Shown: positions 31,822 to 41,911, counted from the stretch's first letter. The stretch is 64,000 nucleotides of DNA from an uncultured Clostridia bacterium (GCA_947066105.1 CAMSYM010000012.1:1-64000); one strand, 5' to 3'. The notes: a model not told the origin generated them from the sequence alone. Numbers and translations: made by a program.

Positions 31822-34320
31822 ATGGAACAAAACAGTTTTATCGTTATCGATGCAAATTCGCTCGTGAACCGCGCGTTTTACGCGATGTCGGGCATGACGA
31901 CGTCGCGCGGCGAGCCTGTCGGCGCACTGTACGGGTTTACGACGATGCTTATCAAGCTGCTCGAACATTACCGCCCCGCATATATAGCGGCGGCATTCGA
32001 CGTGCATGCGCCCACGTTTCGGCACAAGCTGACGCCCAAATACAAAGCGACGCGCAAGCCTATGCCGGACGATCTCGCGGCGCAAATGCAACCGCTCAAA
32101 GACGTGCTTACGGCGATGAACATCAAAACGTTCGAGCTGGAAGGCTACGAAGCCGACGACATAATAGGCACTATCGCCCGTCGGACCGACGTATTCACCT
32201 ACATTTTGACGGGCGACCGCGACAGTTTACAGCTGGTAAACGACCGCACGCACGCGCTCCTTACCAAAAAAGGAATAACGGACATACTCGACGTATCGCC
32301 CGAATCGGTTCCGGACGTGTTCGGCGTACCCGTCGAATACGTGGTCGACTTTAAAGCGCTTGCGGGCGATTCTTCGGACAATATACCGGGCGTGGCGGGG
32401 ATAGGCGACAAATCCGCCGTCGAGCTTATAACAAAATACGGCGCGCTCGACGATATTTATGCGGCGCTCGACGAAATAACGGGCGCACGCAAGACCAAGC
32501 TCGAAGCGGGCAAAGCCGACGCGTATCTGTCGTACGAGCTTGCCAAAATAAACACCGACGTTCCCATCGCATTCGCTCTCGACGAGTGCAAATGCGAATT
32601 CCCTTTCCGCGCCGAAGTGCGCGAAGTTTTTAAGCGGCTCGAATTCAAATCGTTGCTGTCGCGCGCCGAGCTTTTCGCCGAACAGCCGTCCGCGCCGAAA
32701 ACGCCCGACGCCGCGAGCGTGCGCAAAGTAGAGCTTGCATCGCTCGACGAGCTTTATTCCGCGATCTCAGCCGCGCCCGACGGCGAAAACATTGCCGTCA
32801 TGCTTAAACCCGACGGAATGCATTTTGCGTTCGACGGAACGACCGATTATTTCGCGCCCATCGCCGACAATATAATGAGCATATTTTCGCTTTCGGACTG
32901 CGTGACCGCGCTGTCGCCGATGTTTTACCGTCGGGCTGTCACATTCGAGCTTAAATCGCTGTTGCACGCCGTAGCTCCGCATGCCATGCCCGACGCCGAC
33001 GACATCGCGCTGATGGCGTATCTGCTCGAATACAGGCTGTCGCCGACGACCGCCGCCGAGCTTTTCGCACTGCGCGACGAATGCGAAAAGGAGCTCGAAG
33101 CGCGCGGCATGACAAAGCTGTACCGCGATATCGAGCTTCCGCTGTTGCACATACTTTTCGAAATGGAAAAAACGGGGTTTGCCGTAGACCGCGACAGGCT
33201 GGACGAAATTGACGCAAAGCTCTCCGAGTTAGAACAGCACAACGTCAAGCGCATAAGCGAACTGAGCGGAGTGAACATCAATCTCAACTCGCCCAAACAG
33301 CTCGCCAAACTGCTGTTCGAAGACATGGGCATACCCTATCCCGACAAAACGGCGAAAACATATTCCACCAAAGCCGAAATTTTGCAAAAGCTGTCGGGCG
33401 AGTACGAAATAGTCGACGAGTTGCTCAAATACCGTTTCAATTCCAAACTGAAATCCACGTTTATCGACGGTCTGCGCAAAACGCTCAGGCACGACGGTAC
33501 GGTGCATACGTCGTTCAATCAAATGGCTACCACGACGGGCAGGCTGTCGTCCACCGATCCCAATCTGCAAAATATCCCCACGCGCACGGACGAAGGCAAG
33601 CTATTGCGTTCGATGTTCGTGGCGCGCAAAGGAAACATGCTCGTCGACGCCGATTACAGTCAGATAGAGCTCAAACTGTTGGCGCACTTTTCGGGCGATC
33701 CCAAAATGGTGGAAGCGTTCCGTTCGGGCAACGATATCCACGCCGCGACCGCCGCGGAAGTTTTCGGCGTTGCGCCCGAAGAAGTCACTTCGCAAATGCG
33801 ACGCGACGCGAAAGCCGTCAACTTCGGCATAGTATACGGCATAAGCAATTACGGACTGAGCCAAAACATCCACATAGCGCCCAAAAAAGCGGACGAATAT
33901 ATAAAACGGTATTTCGAGCGTTATCCCGCCGTCAAAGCGTATCTCGACGGACTTATAGAAAGCGCAAAAAATTGCGGCTACGCCGTCACTATGTTCGGCA
34001 GACGGCGCAATATACCCGAACTAAATTCGTCCAAGTTCATGGAGCGCAAGTTCGGCGAGCGCGTGGCTATGAACACCCCGCTCCAAGGCTCGGCGGCGGA
34101 CATAATCAAGATCGCCATGGTGCGCGTGCGCGCGCGGCTCGAAGGCTTTAAATCCAAGCTGATCATGCAGGTACACGACGAGCTTATAGTGGACGCTTCG
34201 CCCGACGAAGTCGATCGAGTGGTCGACATCGTCAAGACCGAAATGGAAAACGCCGTGTCGCTTTCCGTTCCGCTCAACGTGGACGTGGCGGTCGGCAAAA
34301 ACTGGATGGAATGCAAATAA
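31822..34320 (+). CDS. polA: DNA polymerase I
   Basis: An 832-residue family A polymerase for repair synthesis and RNA primer removal. The N-terminal 5' nuclease domain has VIDANSLVNRAFYA, AFDVHAPTFRH and EGYEADDIIGT. The middle 3'-5' exonuclease-like domain lacks the DxE and later Asp motifs, so proofreading is probably lost, as in Bacillus and Thermus enzymes. The polymerase domain has motif A DYSQIELKLLAHFSGD (about 610), motif B RRDAKAVNFGIVYG (about 660) and motif C MQVHDEL (about 783). The start is ATG 31822; the in-frame upstream ATG at 31675 lies before the promoter. The mRNA is predicted to be leaderless, which is unusual for this gene. Confidence 0.96.
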   Translation: MEQNSFIVIDANSLVNRAFYAMSGMTTSRGEPVGALYGFTTMLIKLLEHYRPAYIAAAFDVHAPTFRHKLTPKYKATRKPMPDDLAAQMQPLKDVLTAMNIKTFELEGYEADDIIGTIARRTDVFTYILTGDRDSLQLVNDRTHALLTKKGITDILDVSPESVPDVFGVPVEYVVDFKALAGDSSDNIPGVAGIGDKSAVELITKYGALDDIYAALDEITGARKTKLEAGKADAYLSYELAKINTDVPIAFALDECKCEFPFRAEVREVFKRLEFKSLLSRAELFAEQPSAPKTPDAASVRKVELASLDELYSAISAAPDGENIAVMLKPDGMHFAFDGTTDYFAPIADNIMSIFSLSDCVTALSPMFYRRAVTFELKSLLHAVAPHAMPDADDIALMAYLLEYRLSPTTAAELFALRDECEKELEARGMTKLYRDIELPLLHILFEMEKTGFAVDRDRLDEIDAKLSELEQHNVKRISELSGVNINLNSPKQLAKLLFEDMGIPYPDKTAKTYSTKAEILQKLSGEYEIVDELLKYRFNSKLKSTFIDGLRKTLRHDGTVHTSFNQMATTTGRLSSTDPNLQNIPTRTDEGKLLRSMFVARKGNMLVDADYSQIELKLLAHFSGDPKMVEAFRSGNDIHAATAAEVFGVAPEEVTSQMRRDAKAVNFGIVYGISNYGLSQNIHIAPKKADEYIKRYFERYPAVKAYLDGLIESAKNCGYAVTMFGRRRNIPELNSSKFMERKFGERVAMNTPLQGSAADIIKIAMVRVRARLEGFKSKLIMQVHDELIVDASPDEVDRVVDIVKTEMENAVSLSVPLNVDVAVGKNWMECK

Positions 34321-34377
34321 TGATCGGAATTTGAATAACCGATATTATCGCTATCATCAATTATTGGAAAAAGTCAT

Positions 34378-34989
34378 ATGGGTAAATCTCCCGACGGCAG
34401 ATCGCCGAAAATAATAGGTATTACGGGCGGCATCGGCAGCGGAAAGACGGTCGCGACCGACACGTTGAAAGACGCTTGCCGTTGCGTTATAGACGCGGAC
34501 GAAATATCGCGCGCTATGTTTGCGCGCGGCACGGACGGCGAGCGTTCGCTGTGTTCGGCTTTTCCGCAAGCGGCAACCGACGGCGCGCTCGACCGCGCCG
34601 AACTGCGCAGGACGATCGCGCACGATAAGGCGGCGCGCATAAAACTCAACGAGCTGACCCACCCCGTTATTACAGCCGCGATAAAGGATACGATAGCCGA
34701 AAGCGCGGAAAGCACGATCATACTTTCCGCCCCGTTGCTGTTTGAAAGCGGACTGGACGCACTATGCGACAAGATAATATGCGTATCCTGTCCGCTCGAT
34801 AAACAAATCGAACGGATCGTGCGTCGCGACGGCGTAGACGAGCCGACAGCCCGCGCGATGACAGCCGCGCAAATGTCGGACGACGAGCGTCGGAACAGAT
34901 CGGACGTGATAATAAACTCCGATATTCCGCTCGACGAATTCAAAAAACGCGTGATCGAAGCAGTGCGCCAAACGGAAAAGAACATATGA
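34378..34989 (+). CDS. coaE: Dephospho-CoA kinase
   Basis: A 203-residue P-loop kinase for the last step of coenzyme A synthesis (phosphorylation of the 3' hydroxyl of dephospho-CoA). It shows the Walker A GGIGSGKT (18-25), VIDADEISR, ELTHPVI, SAPLLFESGLD and the lid arginines RRDGVDEPTARAM. It lies 57 bases after polA in the same direction, a pairing common in Firmicutes, so the two are likely co-transcribed. The ribosome site is weak (GGAAAAA). Confidence 0.94.
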   Translation: MGKSPDGRSPKIIGITGGIGSGKTVATDTLKDACRCVIDADEISRAMFARGTDGERSLCSAFPQAATDGALDRAELRRTIAHDKAARIKLNELTHPVITAAIKDTIAESAESTIILSAPLLFESGLDALCDKIICVSCPLDKQIERIVRRDGVDEPTARAMTAAQMSDDERRNRSDVIINSDIPLDEFKKRVIEAVRQTEKNI

Positions 34990-35371
34990 AAACCCGCGAC
35001 CGACACGGCACACATAAATTACGTTTACAAAATCGACGGTCGAAACGATCGAAGATTTACGCTCGCGAAATAATTTTGATTTGCATGTATAATCCGCGTA
35101 AAACCGCACAATATAATATTGTAAAGCAAATCGTTTGATTTTTAACGAAGAACTTTACAAAATATTTATCGCTTTTATGCGAAAAGAAAATTCCTTGACT
35201 TTATTCTTTATGTGTATCGTTAAGGTTTTTTCTTTGCGTGATTTTATTGCTTATAGATATCCCCGTCGGTGCATTTTATCGCCGAAATCGGTTTACCCTT
35301 ATACCGGGGCGGTATCTTGATATACGTTTCTGTCGCTTCGCCTATGCCGAAGTCGTATATTTTCCGCAAAT
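34990..35371. other. Intergenic region between coaE and mscL
   Basis: No gene, repeat or RNA is recognised. A TATAAT at 35088-35093 has no properly placed -35 box on the plus strand. Short open frames here lack start signals and coding character. The right end is the mscL terminator. Confidence 0.4.
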
Positions 35372-35396
35372 AAAAATACCCGTGACGGGCATTTTT
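35372..35396 (-). terminator. mscL terminator
   Basis: AAAAAT-a-CCCGT-g-ACGGG-c-ATTTTT directly abuts the mscL stop codon, with a T-tract in the minus-strand direction. It closes the signalling/mscL gene series. Confidence 0.85.
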
Positions 35397-35397
35397 A

Positions 35398-35976
35398 TTA
35401 CTTTTCCGTTTTTGATTCGGCTTGCGCCTTTAACAGCTCGCGGATCTCCGCGAGTATTTGCTCGGTGGTTTCGGGTTTGTTCGCTTCCGCATCGGCGGCG
35501 GCTTTTGCTTCCGCTTCCGCCTTGCGCTCATCCAAAAGCTTGCGCATTTGCTTGGGTTTAAGCCCTTTCTCCTTCATTTCGGCTTTTTCTTCGACGGTAA
35601 ACTGATAGCTTTTTAACGTCTTGCCGCCGTCGCGTATAGCGTTTATAGCCTTGATTATCAAGAACAGTATGAACGCCGTGAGCAAAAAGTTGATGACAGC
35701 CATTATGAACGCGCCCCAATCGATATACACCGACTTGGATAGATCGATGAGCGCGGGATCCGCCGTGACAACGCCGTTGGCGTCCTTTGCAACGAGCATG
35801 GTTATAAGCCCGTTAAGATCGCCCATCGGTATCGTATTGATGAGCGGTTTGAAAATGTTATTGACAAGCGCGTTAACGATAGCCGTAAACGCCGCGCCGA
35901 TGATCATGCCTACCGCAAGATCGATAACGTTGCCGCGGGTTATAAACTTTTTAAACTCGGAAAAAAACTTTTTCAT
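35398..35976 (-). CDS. mscL: Large-conductance mechanosensitive channel
   Basis: A 192-residue MscL. It opens with the amphipathic KKFFSEFKKFITRGNVIDLAVGMIIGAAFTAIVNALVNN, has the pore-lining first helix, an external loop, the second helix (WGAFIMAVINFLLTAFILFLIIKAI) and a cytoplasmic tail. The channel opens under membrane tension to release solutes during osmotic downshock. The tail is about 50 residues longer than in E. coli and is a charged coiled coil (EEKAEMKEKGLK through EAEAKAAADAEA to LLKAQAESK). It follows a small coiled-coil gene by 63 bases. Confidence 0.95.
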   Translation of the reverse strand: MKKFFSEFKKFITRGNVIDLAVGMIIGAAFTAIVNALVNNIFKPLINTIPMGDLNGLITMLVAKDANGVVTADPALIDLSKSVYIDWGAFIMAVINFLLTAFILFLIIKAINAIRDGGKTLKSYQFTVEEKAEMKEKGLKPKQMRKLLDERKAEAEAKAAADAEANKPETTEQILAEIRELLKAQAESKTEK

Positions 35977-36039
35977 AACGGTTCTCCCATCAAAATAATG
36001 CGACAGCCGACCGCATGCGGTAACGATCGCCCGCGAAGA

Positions 36040-36270
36040 TCACTTTTTTATTTTATCGAGTTCGTCGTTGAGTCTGCGCAGGTTTTCGCGCTCCAAATCG
36101 ATAAGACCCGAAAACGTCTTGAAATATTCCACGTCTTCCGCGCTCGGCGTTTCGTGATTGACGAGCGCTTCGATAAACGCAGACATCGACCTTATGCGCT
36201 TTTGTTCCAAGCTGTCGATCTCCGCCTCGCTTTCCCTGATCGCTTTTTCCAATTCGCTTTTTCTTGACAT
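36040..36270 (-). CDS. Small coiled-coil protein of unknown function
   Basis: A 76-residue, highly charged protein predicted to form two helices: SELEKAIRESEAEIDSLEQKRI and LIDLERENLRRLNDELDKIKK, joined by a segment with NHETPSAEDVEYF. There is no signal or membrane segment. It has CGGAGA upstream of the ATG. It lies between the HPt gene and mscL on the same strand. No family was recognised; it could be a small adaptor. Confidence 0.6.
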   Translation of the reverse strand: MSRKSELEKAIRESEAEIDSLEQKRIRSMSAFIEALVNHETPSAEDVEYFKTFSGLIDLERENLRRLNDELDKIKK

Positions 36271-36380
36271 ACGACTTTCTCCGTTCGATTGAATTTATGC
36301 AACTCGCACAGCTTGTTTATAGTATCACATTTTGTGCGATTTGTAAAGAATTTTTGCACGTAAAATCCGCATAAGCGATA

Positions 36381-36734
36381 TCAGTCTATCGCGCGTATCC
36401 CCGCCACCGTGACGGCGTGATCGGCGCGCACCTGCTCCAACAACGGCGTGAACGCGTCGTCGTATTCGGTCTTGCCGCGCAAAGCTTCCGTCATTGCGCT
36501 CGCCGACTTATACAACCGCGTGAGCGATAGATTCAAGCATACGCCCTTTAAAGTATGCGCCGCGCGGAACGCCTCTTCTATGTTTTCGGCGTCGAGCATT
36601 TCGCACAATAAGTCGAAGCTCTTGTCGTCGGCGACTTTGAGCAAAAATTTTTTAATGCGCTCGTCCGTGCGCAGGCGCGACGTAACGTCGTCGTAATCGC
36701 CGCCTATCTGTTCGTAACACTGTTTTACATCCAT
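36381..36734 (-). CDS. Histidine phosphotransfer (HPt) protein
   Basis: A 117-residue HPt domain with the phospho-accepting motif AHTLKGVCLNLSL (His near residue 59) in a four-helix bundle. It would relay phosphate between the receiver domains of the hybrid kinase at 38815-41871 and a response regulator, most simply the REC domain of the adjacent HD-GYP/GGDEF protein. It lies 41 bases after that gene. Length fits a stand-alone HPt. Confidence 0.9.
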   Translation of the reverse strand: MDVKQCYEQIGGDYDDVTSRLRTDERIKKFLLKVADDKSFDLLCEMLDAENIEEAFRAAHTLKGVCLNLSLTRLYKSASAMTEALRGKTEYDDAFTPLLEQVRADHAVTVAGIRAID

Positions 36735-36775
36735 AATGATCTTGCCTTCCTTTATTCGTTATTTGTATCCGCTCG

Positions 36776-38818
36776 CTATTTATCGGCGATCTCGGAATAG
36801 AATCTGTATGCGTTTTTGCCGCCGTTCTTGACTGCGTACGCCGCCAGATCCGCCATATGGAAAAGCTCGTCGTACGTGCCGCGATAGTTTTCCGCCAGTG
36901 CGATCCCCATGCTCAGACTTACGTCGAACTCGCCCAGCGGCTTAGTAAGACACTCGAATATACGTTTTATCTGCTGTTCGAGTCCCGATTGATATTCCAT
37001 GAATATTATGAACTCGTCGCCGCCCATGCGCGCGCAAATATCCGAAGAACGTGTGTTGGACTTCATCCTGTCGGCTATCGCTTTCAAAAGCTCGTTGCCG
37101 AACAGATGTCCGTACACGTCGTTCGCCTTTTTAAGATTGTCGAGATCGAAAAACACCAGCGCGTACCGCTTGTTCCCCGCGTCGGCGAGAAGCTTGGTTA
37201 TCCTGCGCTTGGCGGCGTGATGATTAAAAAGCCCCGTCGCCGCGTCGTGATCGGCGAGCTGTTCGAGCTGTTGCATTTCCTGCGTTTCGTCGTCCACGTC
37301 GACTACCTTGCCGAGCGCGCCCTCGAAAACGGGACGCTCCTCGTCGCTGCTCCACAGCGTTTGCACTATCACCTTGTTCCAACGCTTTGCGCCGCGGATA
37401 TTGAGCAGGTATTTTTCTTCGACGATCGGGTTTTCGGGCGTGGTCTGATACATCTTTGTAACAAACCTGTCGAAATCGCCTTCGCCGAATATTTCGGTTG
37501 CCAGCGCGCTCTCCGCGGGGTTGAGTATCTTTTGCGGCATGCCCAAAAAATCCGCGCCCCATTCCGAAAGCTCTACCATCTCCGGCGACGACACGTATTC
37601 GAACAACACTTCGTGCGAAAGACTGGCGTAAAACCTGTTTTTCATGCGCTCGTGTTCCAACAGGCGTATCGTTCTGTCGGATACGCTCGAACCCGATTTT
37701 TTAAGCACGTTTTCCACGTTCTCGCGAATGCTTTCCATATCGCGCGCGGGCGACGACACGGTAAGCTCGGCTTTGAGCTTTTCGTGTATATCCTTTAAGC
37801 ACTGCAACACGATCGGATTGAACGCGCCGCATTCGCCGTTAAGGATCATTTCCACCGCTTTCTCGTGCGGGAGAGCGGGCTTGTATACGCGCTGACTGGT
37901 GAGCGCGTCGTAAACGTCGGCAAGCGCGACGACCTGCGCGGAAATGGGAATGGCGTCGCCTTTGAGTCCGTCGGGATACCCGCTTCCGTCGTAACGCTCG
38001 TGATGCCAACGACATATCTCGCACGCCACCTTGATGAGCGCCACGTTATGATGGTACGGTATAGCCTTCAACAGCTTTTCGCCTTCCGCCGAATGCTGTT
38101 TCATTGTTTCGAACTCTTCCTTGGTCAATCTGCCCGGCTTGTTGAGTATGCTTTCCGGCACGGACATCTTGCCTATATCGTGCAAAGCCGACGCATTGCA
38201 GATAGTGCTTATGTCCGATTGCGACAGCGCATACTTGTCGGAAATGGCGACCAAATGTTTGAGTATCATTTCTGTGAAAGTGCTGACGTGCAATATGTGC
38301 AAGCCGCTTTCGCCGTTACGGAACTCGACTATGTGCGACAATATCTGTATCATCAGTCTGTTGTCGCGCTCGTGTTCGTATACCTGCGTCGACAGCATAT
38401 CGGATATTTCTTTTTGTTTGAGCGCGAGCATAAAGTTACTGCTGACGCGGTGCATGACGGTGCGCTCGTCGAACGGACGGCTTATATAATCGACCGCGCC
38501 CAGATCGTACGCTCTGTCGATATACGCCGAGCCGGTTTCCGCCGATATCATTATGACGGGCATGGTCTTTATCCAACCCTTTTTGTTCATCATGGCGAGC
38601 ACTTCGAACCCGTCCATTTGAGGCATGACTATATCCAAAAGCACGAGCGAAATTTCCAACTCGTGTTCTTGCAGGTATGCGCAAGCTTCCAAACCGTTTT
38701 CGGCTTCTGCGATGTCGAAGTTGGCTTCGAGCATATCGGAAAGCAACGAACGGTTAAGCTCCGAATCGTCGACTATGAGTATCTTTCCGCGCTTAGTCGA
38801 TTTTTTGGTTTTGCTCAT
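36776..38818 (-). CDS. Response regulator with HD-GYP and GGDEF domains
   Basis: A 680-residue cyclic-di-GMP protein. Domains in order: receiver (1-130, phospho-acceptor Asp62 in LLDIVMPQMDG); HD-GYP phosphodiesterase (about 160-350, HD at 213-214 and HHERYDGSGYPDGL at 272-285); a PAS-like segment (about 400-510); and a GGDEF diguanylate cyclase with an intact GGDEF at 599-603. Both catalytic signatures are complete, so the protein may make and degrade c-di-GMP, with phosphorylation choosing the balance. The start overlaps the kinase stop by ATGA, making it the evident partner of that kinase. Confidence 0.93.
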   Translation of the reverse strand: MSKTKKSTKRGKILIVDDSELNRSLLSDMLEANFDIAEAENGLEACAYLQEHELEISLVLLDIVMPQMDGFEVLAMMNKKGWIKTMPVIMISAETGSAYIDRAYDLGAVDYISRPFDERTVMHRVSSNFMLALKQKEISDMLSTQVYEHERDNRLMIQILSHIVEFRNGESGLHILHVSTFTEMILKHLVAISDKYALSQSDISTICNASALHDIGKMSVPESILNKPGRLTKEEFETMKQHSAEGEKLLKAIPYHHNVALIKVACEICRWHHERYDGSGYPDGLKGDAIPISAQVVALADVYDALTSQRVYKPALPHEKAVEMILNGECGAFNPIVLQCLKDIHEKLKAELTVSSPARDMESIRENVENVLKKSGSSVSDRTIRLLEHERMKNRFYASLSHEVLFEYVSSPEMVELSEWGADFLGMPQKILNPAESALATEIFGEGDFDRFVTKMYQTTPENPIVEEKYLLNIRGAKRWNKVIVQTLWSSDEERPVFEGALGKVVDVDDETQEMQQLEQLADHDAATGLFNHHAAKRRITKLLADAGNKRYALVFFDLDNLKKANDVYGHLFGNELLKAIADRMKSNTRSSDICARMGGDEFIIFMEYQSGLEQQIKRIFECLTKPLGEFDVSLSMGIALAENYRGTYDELFHMADLAAYAVKNGGKNAYRFYSEIADK

Positions 38819-41800
38819 TTCTCTCCTTTACCGCCTTCTCTGAGCTTGGCAATTATTTGTTTGAGTTTATCCATATCTATGGGCTTGGCAAGGTGCGCGT
38901 TCATGCCTGCGTCGAGCGCGGCTTTCACGTCGTCGTCGAATGCGTTTGCCGTCATGGCTATGATAGGTATGGATTTGGCGTTTTTATGCTTGCAGGCGCG
39001 TATCGCGCGCGTAGCGTCGTAGCCGTTCATGACGGGCATTTGCACGTCCATGAATATCATATCGTATTGACCGGGCTTGGAGCTTTGGAACTTTTCGAGC
39101 GCGATCTGACCGTTTTCGGCGATCTCGCATCGAACGTTCTCTATTTCCAACAGTTCGAGCAATATTTCGGCGTTGATCTCGTTGTCCTCGGCGGCGAGAA
39201 CTTTAAGTCCGGATATGGACACGTTTTCGTTTTGCGGCTCGATGTCCGCGTCCACGCCGTCGCTCTTTATCTTCATCACGGCGCGGCGGAAGTTGGATAC
39301 GAAGAACGGTTTGGACAGGAACATGTCTATGCCCGCCGAGCGCGCTTCCTTTTCGATGTCTTCGAAACTGTACGACGTAAGCACCATTATGGGCAGATCT
39401 CTGCCCACCTTTTCGCGAATGCGCCGCGCGGTTTCCAGTCCGTCCATACCGGGCATCTTCCAGTCCAGCAACACGATATGGAAATCGTTTTTATCCTTGA
39501 CGGCTTTACTGACGGCTTTTACGGCTTCCGCACCGGTGAGCGTATACTCGACGTCGACGCCCGTATCCGCCATAAGCTCTTTTATATCCATGCACACGTC
39601 TTCCTCGTCGTCTACCACGAGAACGCGCGTCACATTGTGATGTTTCCAAAAATCTTCGTCGTCGGGAATATTTTCCGCTATCGCGAGTTCGAGCTCTACG
39701 GTGAACGTGCTTCCCTTGCCCGGCGCGCTGTCGACCTCGATCACGCCGCCCATAAGGTCGACAATGTTCTTGGTTATAGCCATGCCCAGCCCCGTGCCTT
39801 GCACCTTGCTCGACGCGGAATTGTCCTCGCGGCTGAACGGCTCGAATATGGTCTTGACGTATTCTTCGCTCATGCCTATGCCGTTGTCGGTGACGGTAAA
39901 CGCCAAATGCACGTGGTTGTGAACCGATTGCTTCATCGTTTCCACTTTGAGTTCTATCGCGCCGCCGTCCTGCGTGTACTTGACCGCGTTGGACAGTATA
40001 TTGAGCATTACCTGATTGAGCCGCAGTTTGTCGCCCAAAACGAATTCGGGCAGTTTGCCTTTGGTATGCACGTCGAACGTTTGTTTTTTGGCGTTGGTCT
40101 GCGACACCATCATTGCGTACAGCTCTTCGATGAATTCGGGCAGACTGAACTCCTCCATGTTGAGCGACGTCTTGCCGCTCTCGATCTTGCTCATGTCGAG
40201 TATGTCGTTTATAAGGCTCAACAAGTGTTGACCGGAATACGTTATCTTTTTGGTATAGTCGCGCACGCGGTCGGGGCTGTCGGCGTCCTTGGCGAGCAAC
40301 GTAGCATAGCCTATTATCGCGTTCATCGGCGTGCGGATGTCGTGCGACATATTGGACAGGAAGTTGCTCTTGGCTTTATTTGCGTTTTTGGCTATCTGCA
40401 ACGCTTCTTCGAGATTGGCGCGCAGTTTTCTGTCGTTGGTGCGGTCGGAGAACATCAGTATGAACATGTCCTTTCCGCCTATATCCGAACGGCACAACGA
40501 CATTCTGTAAAAGTATTCGGTTTTGTTTTCGACGTTACGAAGACACACGTCCGTTTCCCACGTTTCGCCGACGGGCAAAGCTTTCAAGCCTTCGGTCGTG
40601 TATTGCTTGACGCCGCCAGTCGCCGCGGACGCTATCGTGCGGACGTCGTCGCGCACCGCGTCCGGCTCCAAACCGAGCACCTGCTTGATATTCATGCTTA
40701 CGAAATCCGATTTGAACGTATCCGGCGAGAACATCGCGAACATATCGTTGGAATTTATCGTGAGCGTGTTGAGCAGGTTTTCGCGCACGCGCACTTCGAG
40801 CATTTTTTGCTGATAACGCTGTTTGCTCGTCAATATGAATATCCAAACGACTGCCGCCGCTATCAACAAGAATACCGCGCCCATGACTACTATGGTAGTT
40901 GTGCGGAATTTGCTCATGCTCGCATTTACTTCGCTGCTCGGCACTACGCCCAAAATCATCCACTCGCCGAACCCGACGGGCATATACGAAAAATAATTTT
41001 CTTCGCCGTGAATGTTGAGAAGCAACGTGTCGGTACCCTGTTGCGGCTGACCGTCTTCCACGGGATTATCGTCGTCCCAGTCGAGCTTCATCTGCTCTAA
41101 TTGTTTATCCGATATATCGATGCTTTCATGCTCCAAATGCTCGAAAACATTGATTACGATATGATCGCTGTTTTTATCGGTCTGCAAAAGCACGGTGCCG
41201 TCGGGCAACGCTACATAAAACTGCGCCTTGCCGTTAAACGCCTGCGTCGCAAGCAGGTTGAGCATGTCGTCGGTATTGAAACTGAGTCCGATAGCAGAAT
41301 ATTCCTTGCCTTTATATGTTTTGACGTCGGTGCGGACCGCCAAAAACATAAAGCGTCCTATATTATCGTCGTCGTTTTCGCGCACGCCCACGACACCGCC
41401 CTTATCCGCATCCAAAAGGTCGTGCAAACTGCGCCGTATGCGGAAAGTAGACGGTCGACCGTCCACGCCCGTGCATTCCACAATGTTGAGATACTCCGAA
41501 TCGTCGTCGGGATCGGCGGACTTACGCTCGCCGTTGATGAAATAAAAGTTGGTAAAGCCCCAGGCTTCCCGCTGATTTTCCAAAAACGTTTCGAGTTCGA
41601 CCTGCCGCTTGGCGGCGTCGTCGCTATCCGTGCCGTTTATTATATCGACCGAATTATTTATGTATTTACGCCAACTGCGCATGAGCTTTCGGTCGTTTTC
41701 TATCGCCTGCGAAAACGTTTCGTTTACCTGACCGTATATCTCGGTCAAATGTTGCGCGCTCTCGTTGAATATATGATCGGACGCGAAAGCGCCGTAAAGC

Positions 41801-41871
41801 ACCGCCGTCACTATGACGGCGATCGCGCATATAACTATGATCAATGCGTATCTGATCTTTAACCTAAGCAT
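38815..41871 (-). CDS. Hybrid sensor histidine kinase with two receiver domains
   Basis: A 1018-residue membrane kinase. It has a first membrane helix at 8-28, an external sensor of about 295 residues resembling double-Cache domains, a second helix at 325-347 and a PAS-like region (about 360-485). HisKA follows with NMSHDIRTPMNAIIGY (His510), then HATPase with DNGIG (about 662) and GTGLGMAI (692-699), and two receivers with phospho-acceptors Asp803 and Asp942. A phosphorelay through the separate HPt protein is the natural reading. It has its own promoter at 41912-41940 and an AAAGGAG ribosome site, and heads the operon with the HD-GYP/GGDEF regulator. The ligand is unknown. Confidence 0.94.
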   Translation of the reverse strand: MLRLKIRYALIIVICAIAVIVTAVLYGAFASDHIFNESAQHLTEIYGQVNETFSQAIENDRKLMRSWRKYINNSVDIINGTDSDDAAKRQVELETFLENQREAWGFTNFYFINGERKSADPDDDSEYLNIVECTGVDGRPSTFRIRRSLHDLLDADKGGVVGVRENDDDNIGRFMFLAVRTDVKTYKGKEYSAIGLSFNTDDMLNLLATQAFNGKAQFYVALPDGTVLLQTDKNSDHIVINVFEHLEHESIDISDKQLEQMKLDWDDDNPVEDGQPQQGTDTLLLNIHGEENYFSYMPVGFGEWMILGVVPSSEVNASMSKFRTTTIVVMGAVFLLIAAAVVWIFILTSKQRYQQKMLEVRVRENLLNTLTINSNDMFAMFSPDTFKSDFVSMNIKQVLGLEPDAVRDDVRTIASAATGGVKQYTTEGLKALPVGETWETDVCLRNVENKTEYFYRMSLCRSDIGGKDMFILMFSDRTNDRKLRANLEEALQIAKNANKAKSNFLSNMSHDIRTPMNAIIGYATLLAKDADSPDRVRDYTKKITYSGQHLLSLINDILDMSKIESGKTSLNMEEFSLPEFIEELYAMMVSQTNAKKQTFDVHTKGKLPEFVLGDKLRLNQVMLNILSNAVKYTQDGGAIELKVETMKQSVHNHVHLAFTVTDNGIGMSEEYVKTIFEPFSREDNSASSKVQGTGLGMAITKNIVDLMGGVIEVDSAPGKGSTFTVELELAIAENIPDDEDFWKHHNVTRVLVVDDEEDVCMDIKELMADTGVDVEYTLTGAEAVKAVSKAVKDKNDFHIVLLDWKMPGMDGLETARRIREKVGRDLPIMVLTSYSFEDIEKEARSAGIDMFLSKPFFVSNFRRAVMKIKSDGVDADIEPQNENVSISGLKVLAAEDNEINAEILLELLEIENVRCEIAENGQIALEKFQSSKPGQYDMIFMDVQMPVMNGYDATRAIRACKHKNAKSIPIIAMTANAFDDDVKAALDAGMNAHLAKPIDMDKLKQIIAKLREGGKGEK

Positions 41872-41911
41872 CGATAGCTCCTTTACGCTCTGCGTAACGT
41901 ATATCGCTTAT

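Noticed and set aside
35135..35561. Small plus-strand frames between coaE and mscL
   Set aside because: No ribosome sites, no recognisable domains, and the distal one overlaps mscL antisense.
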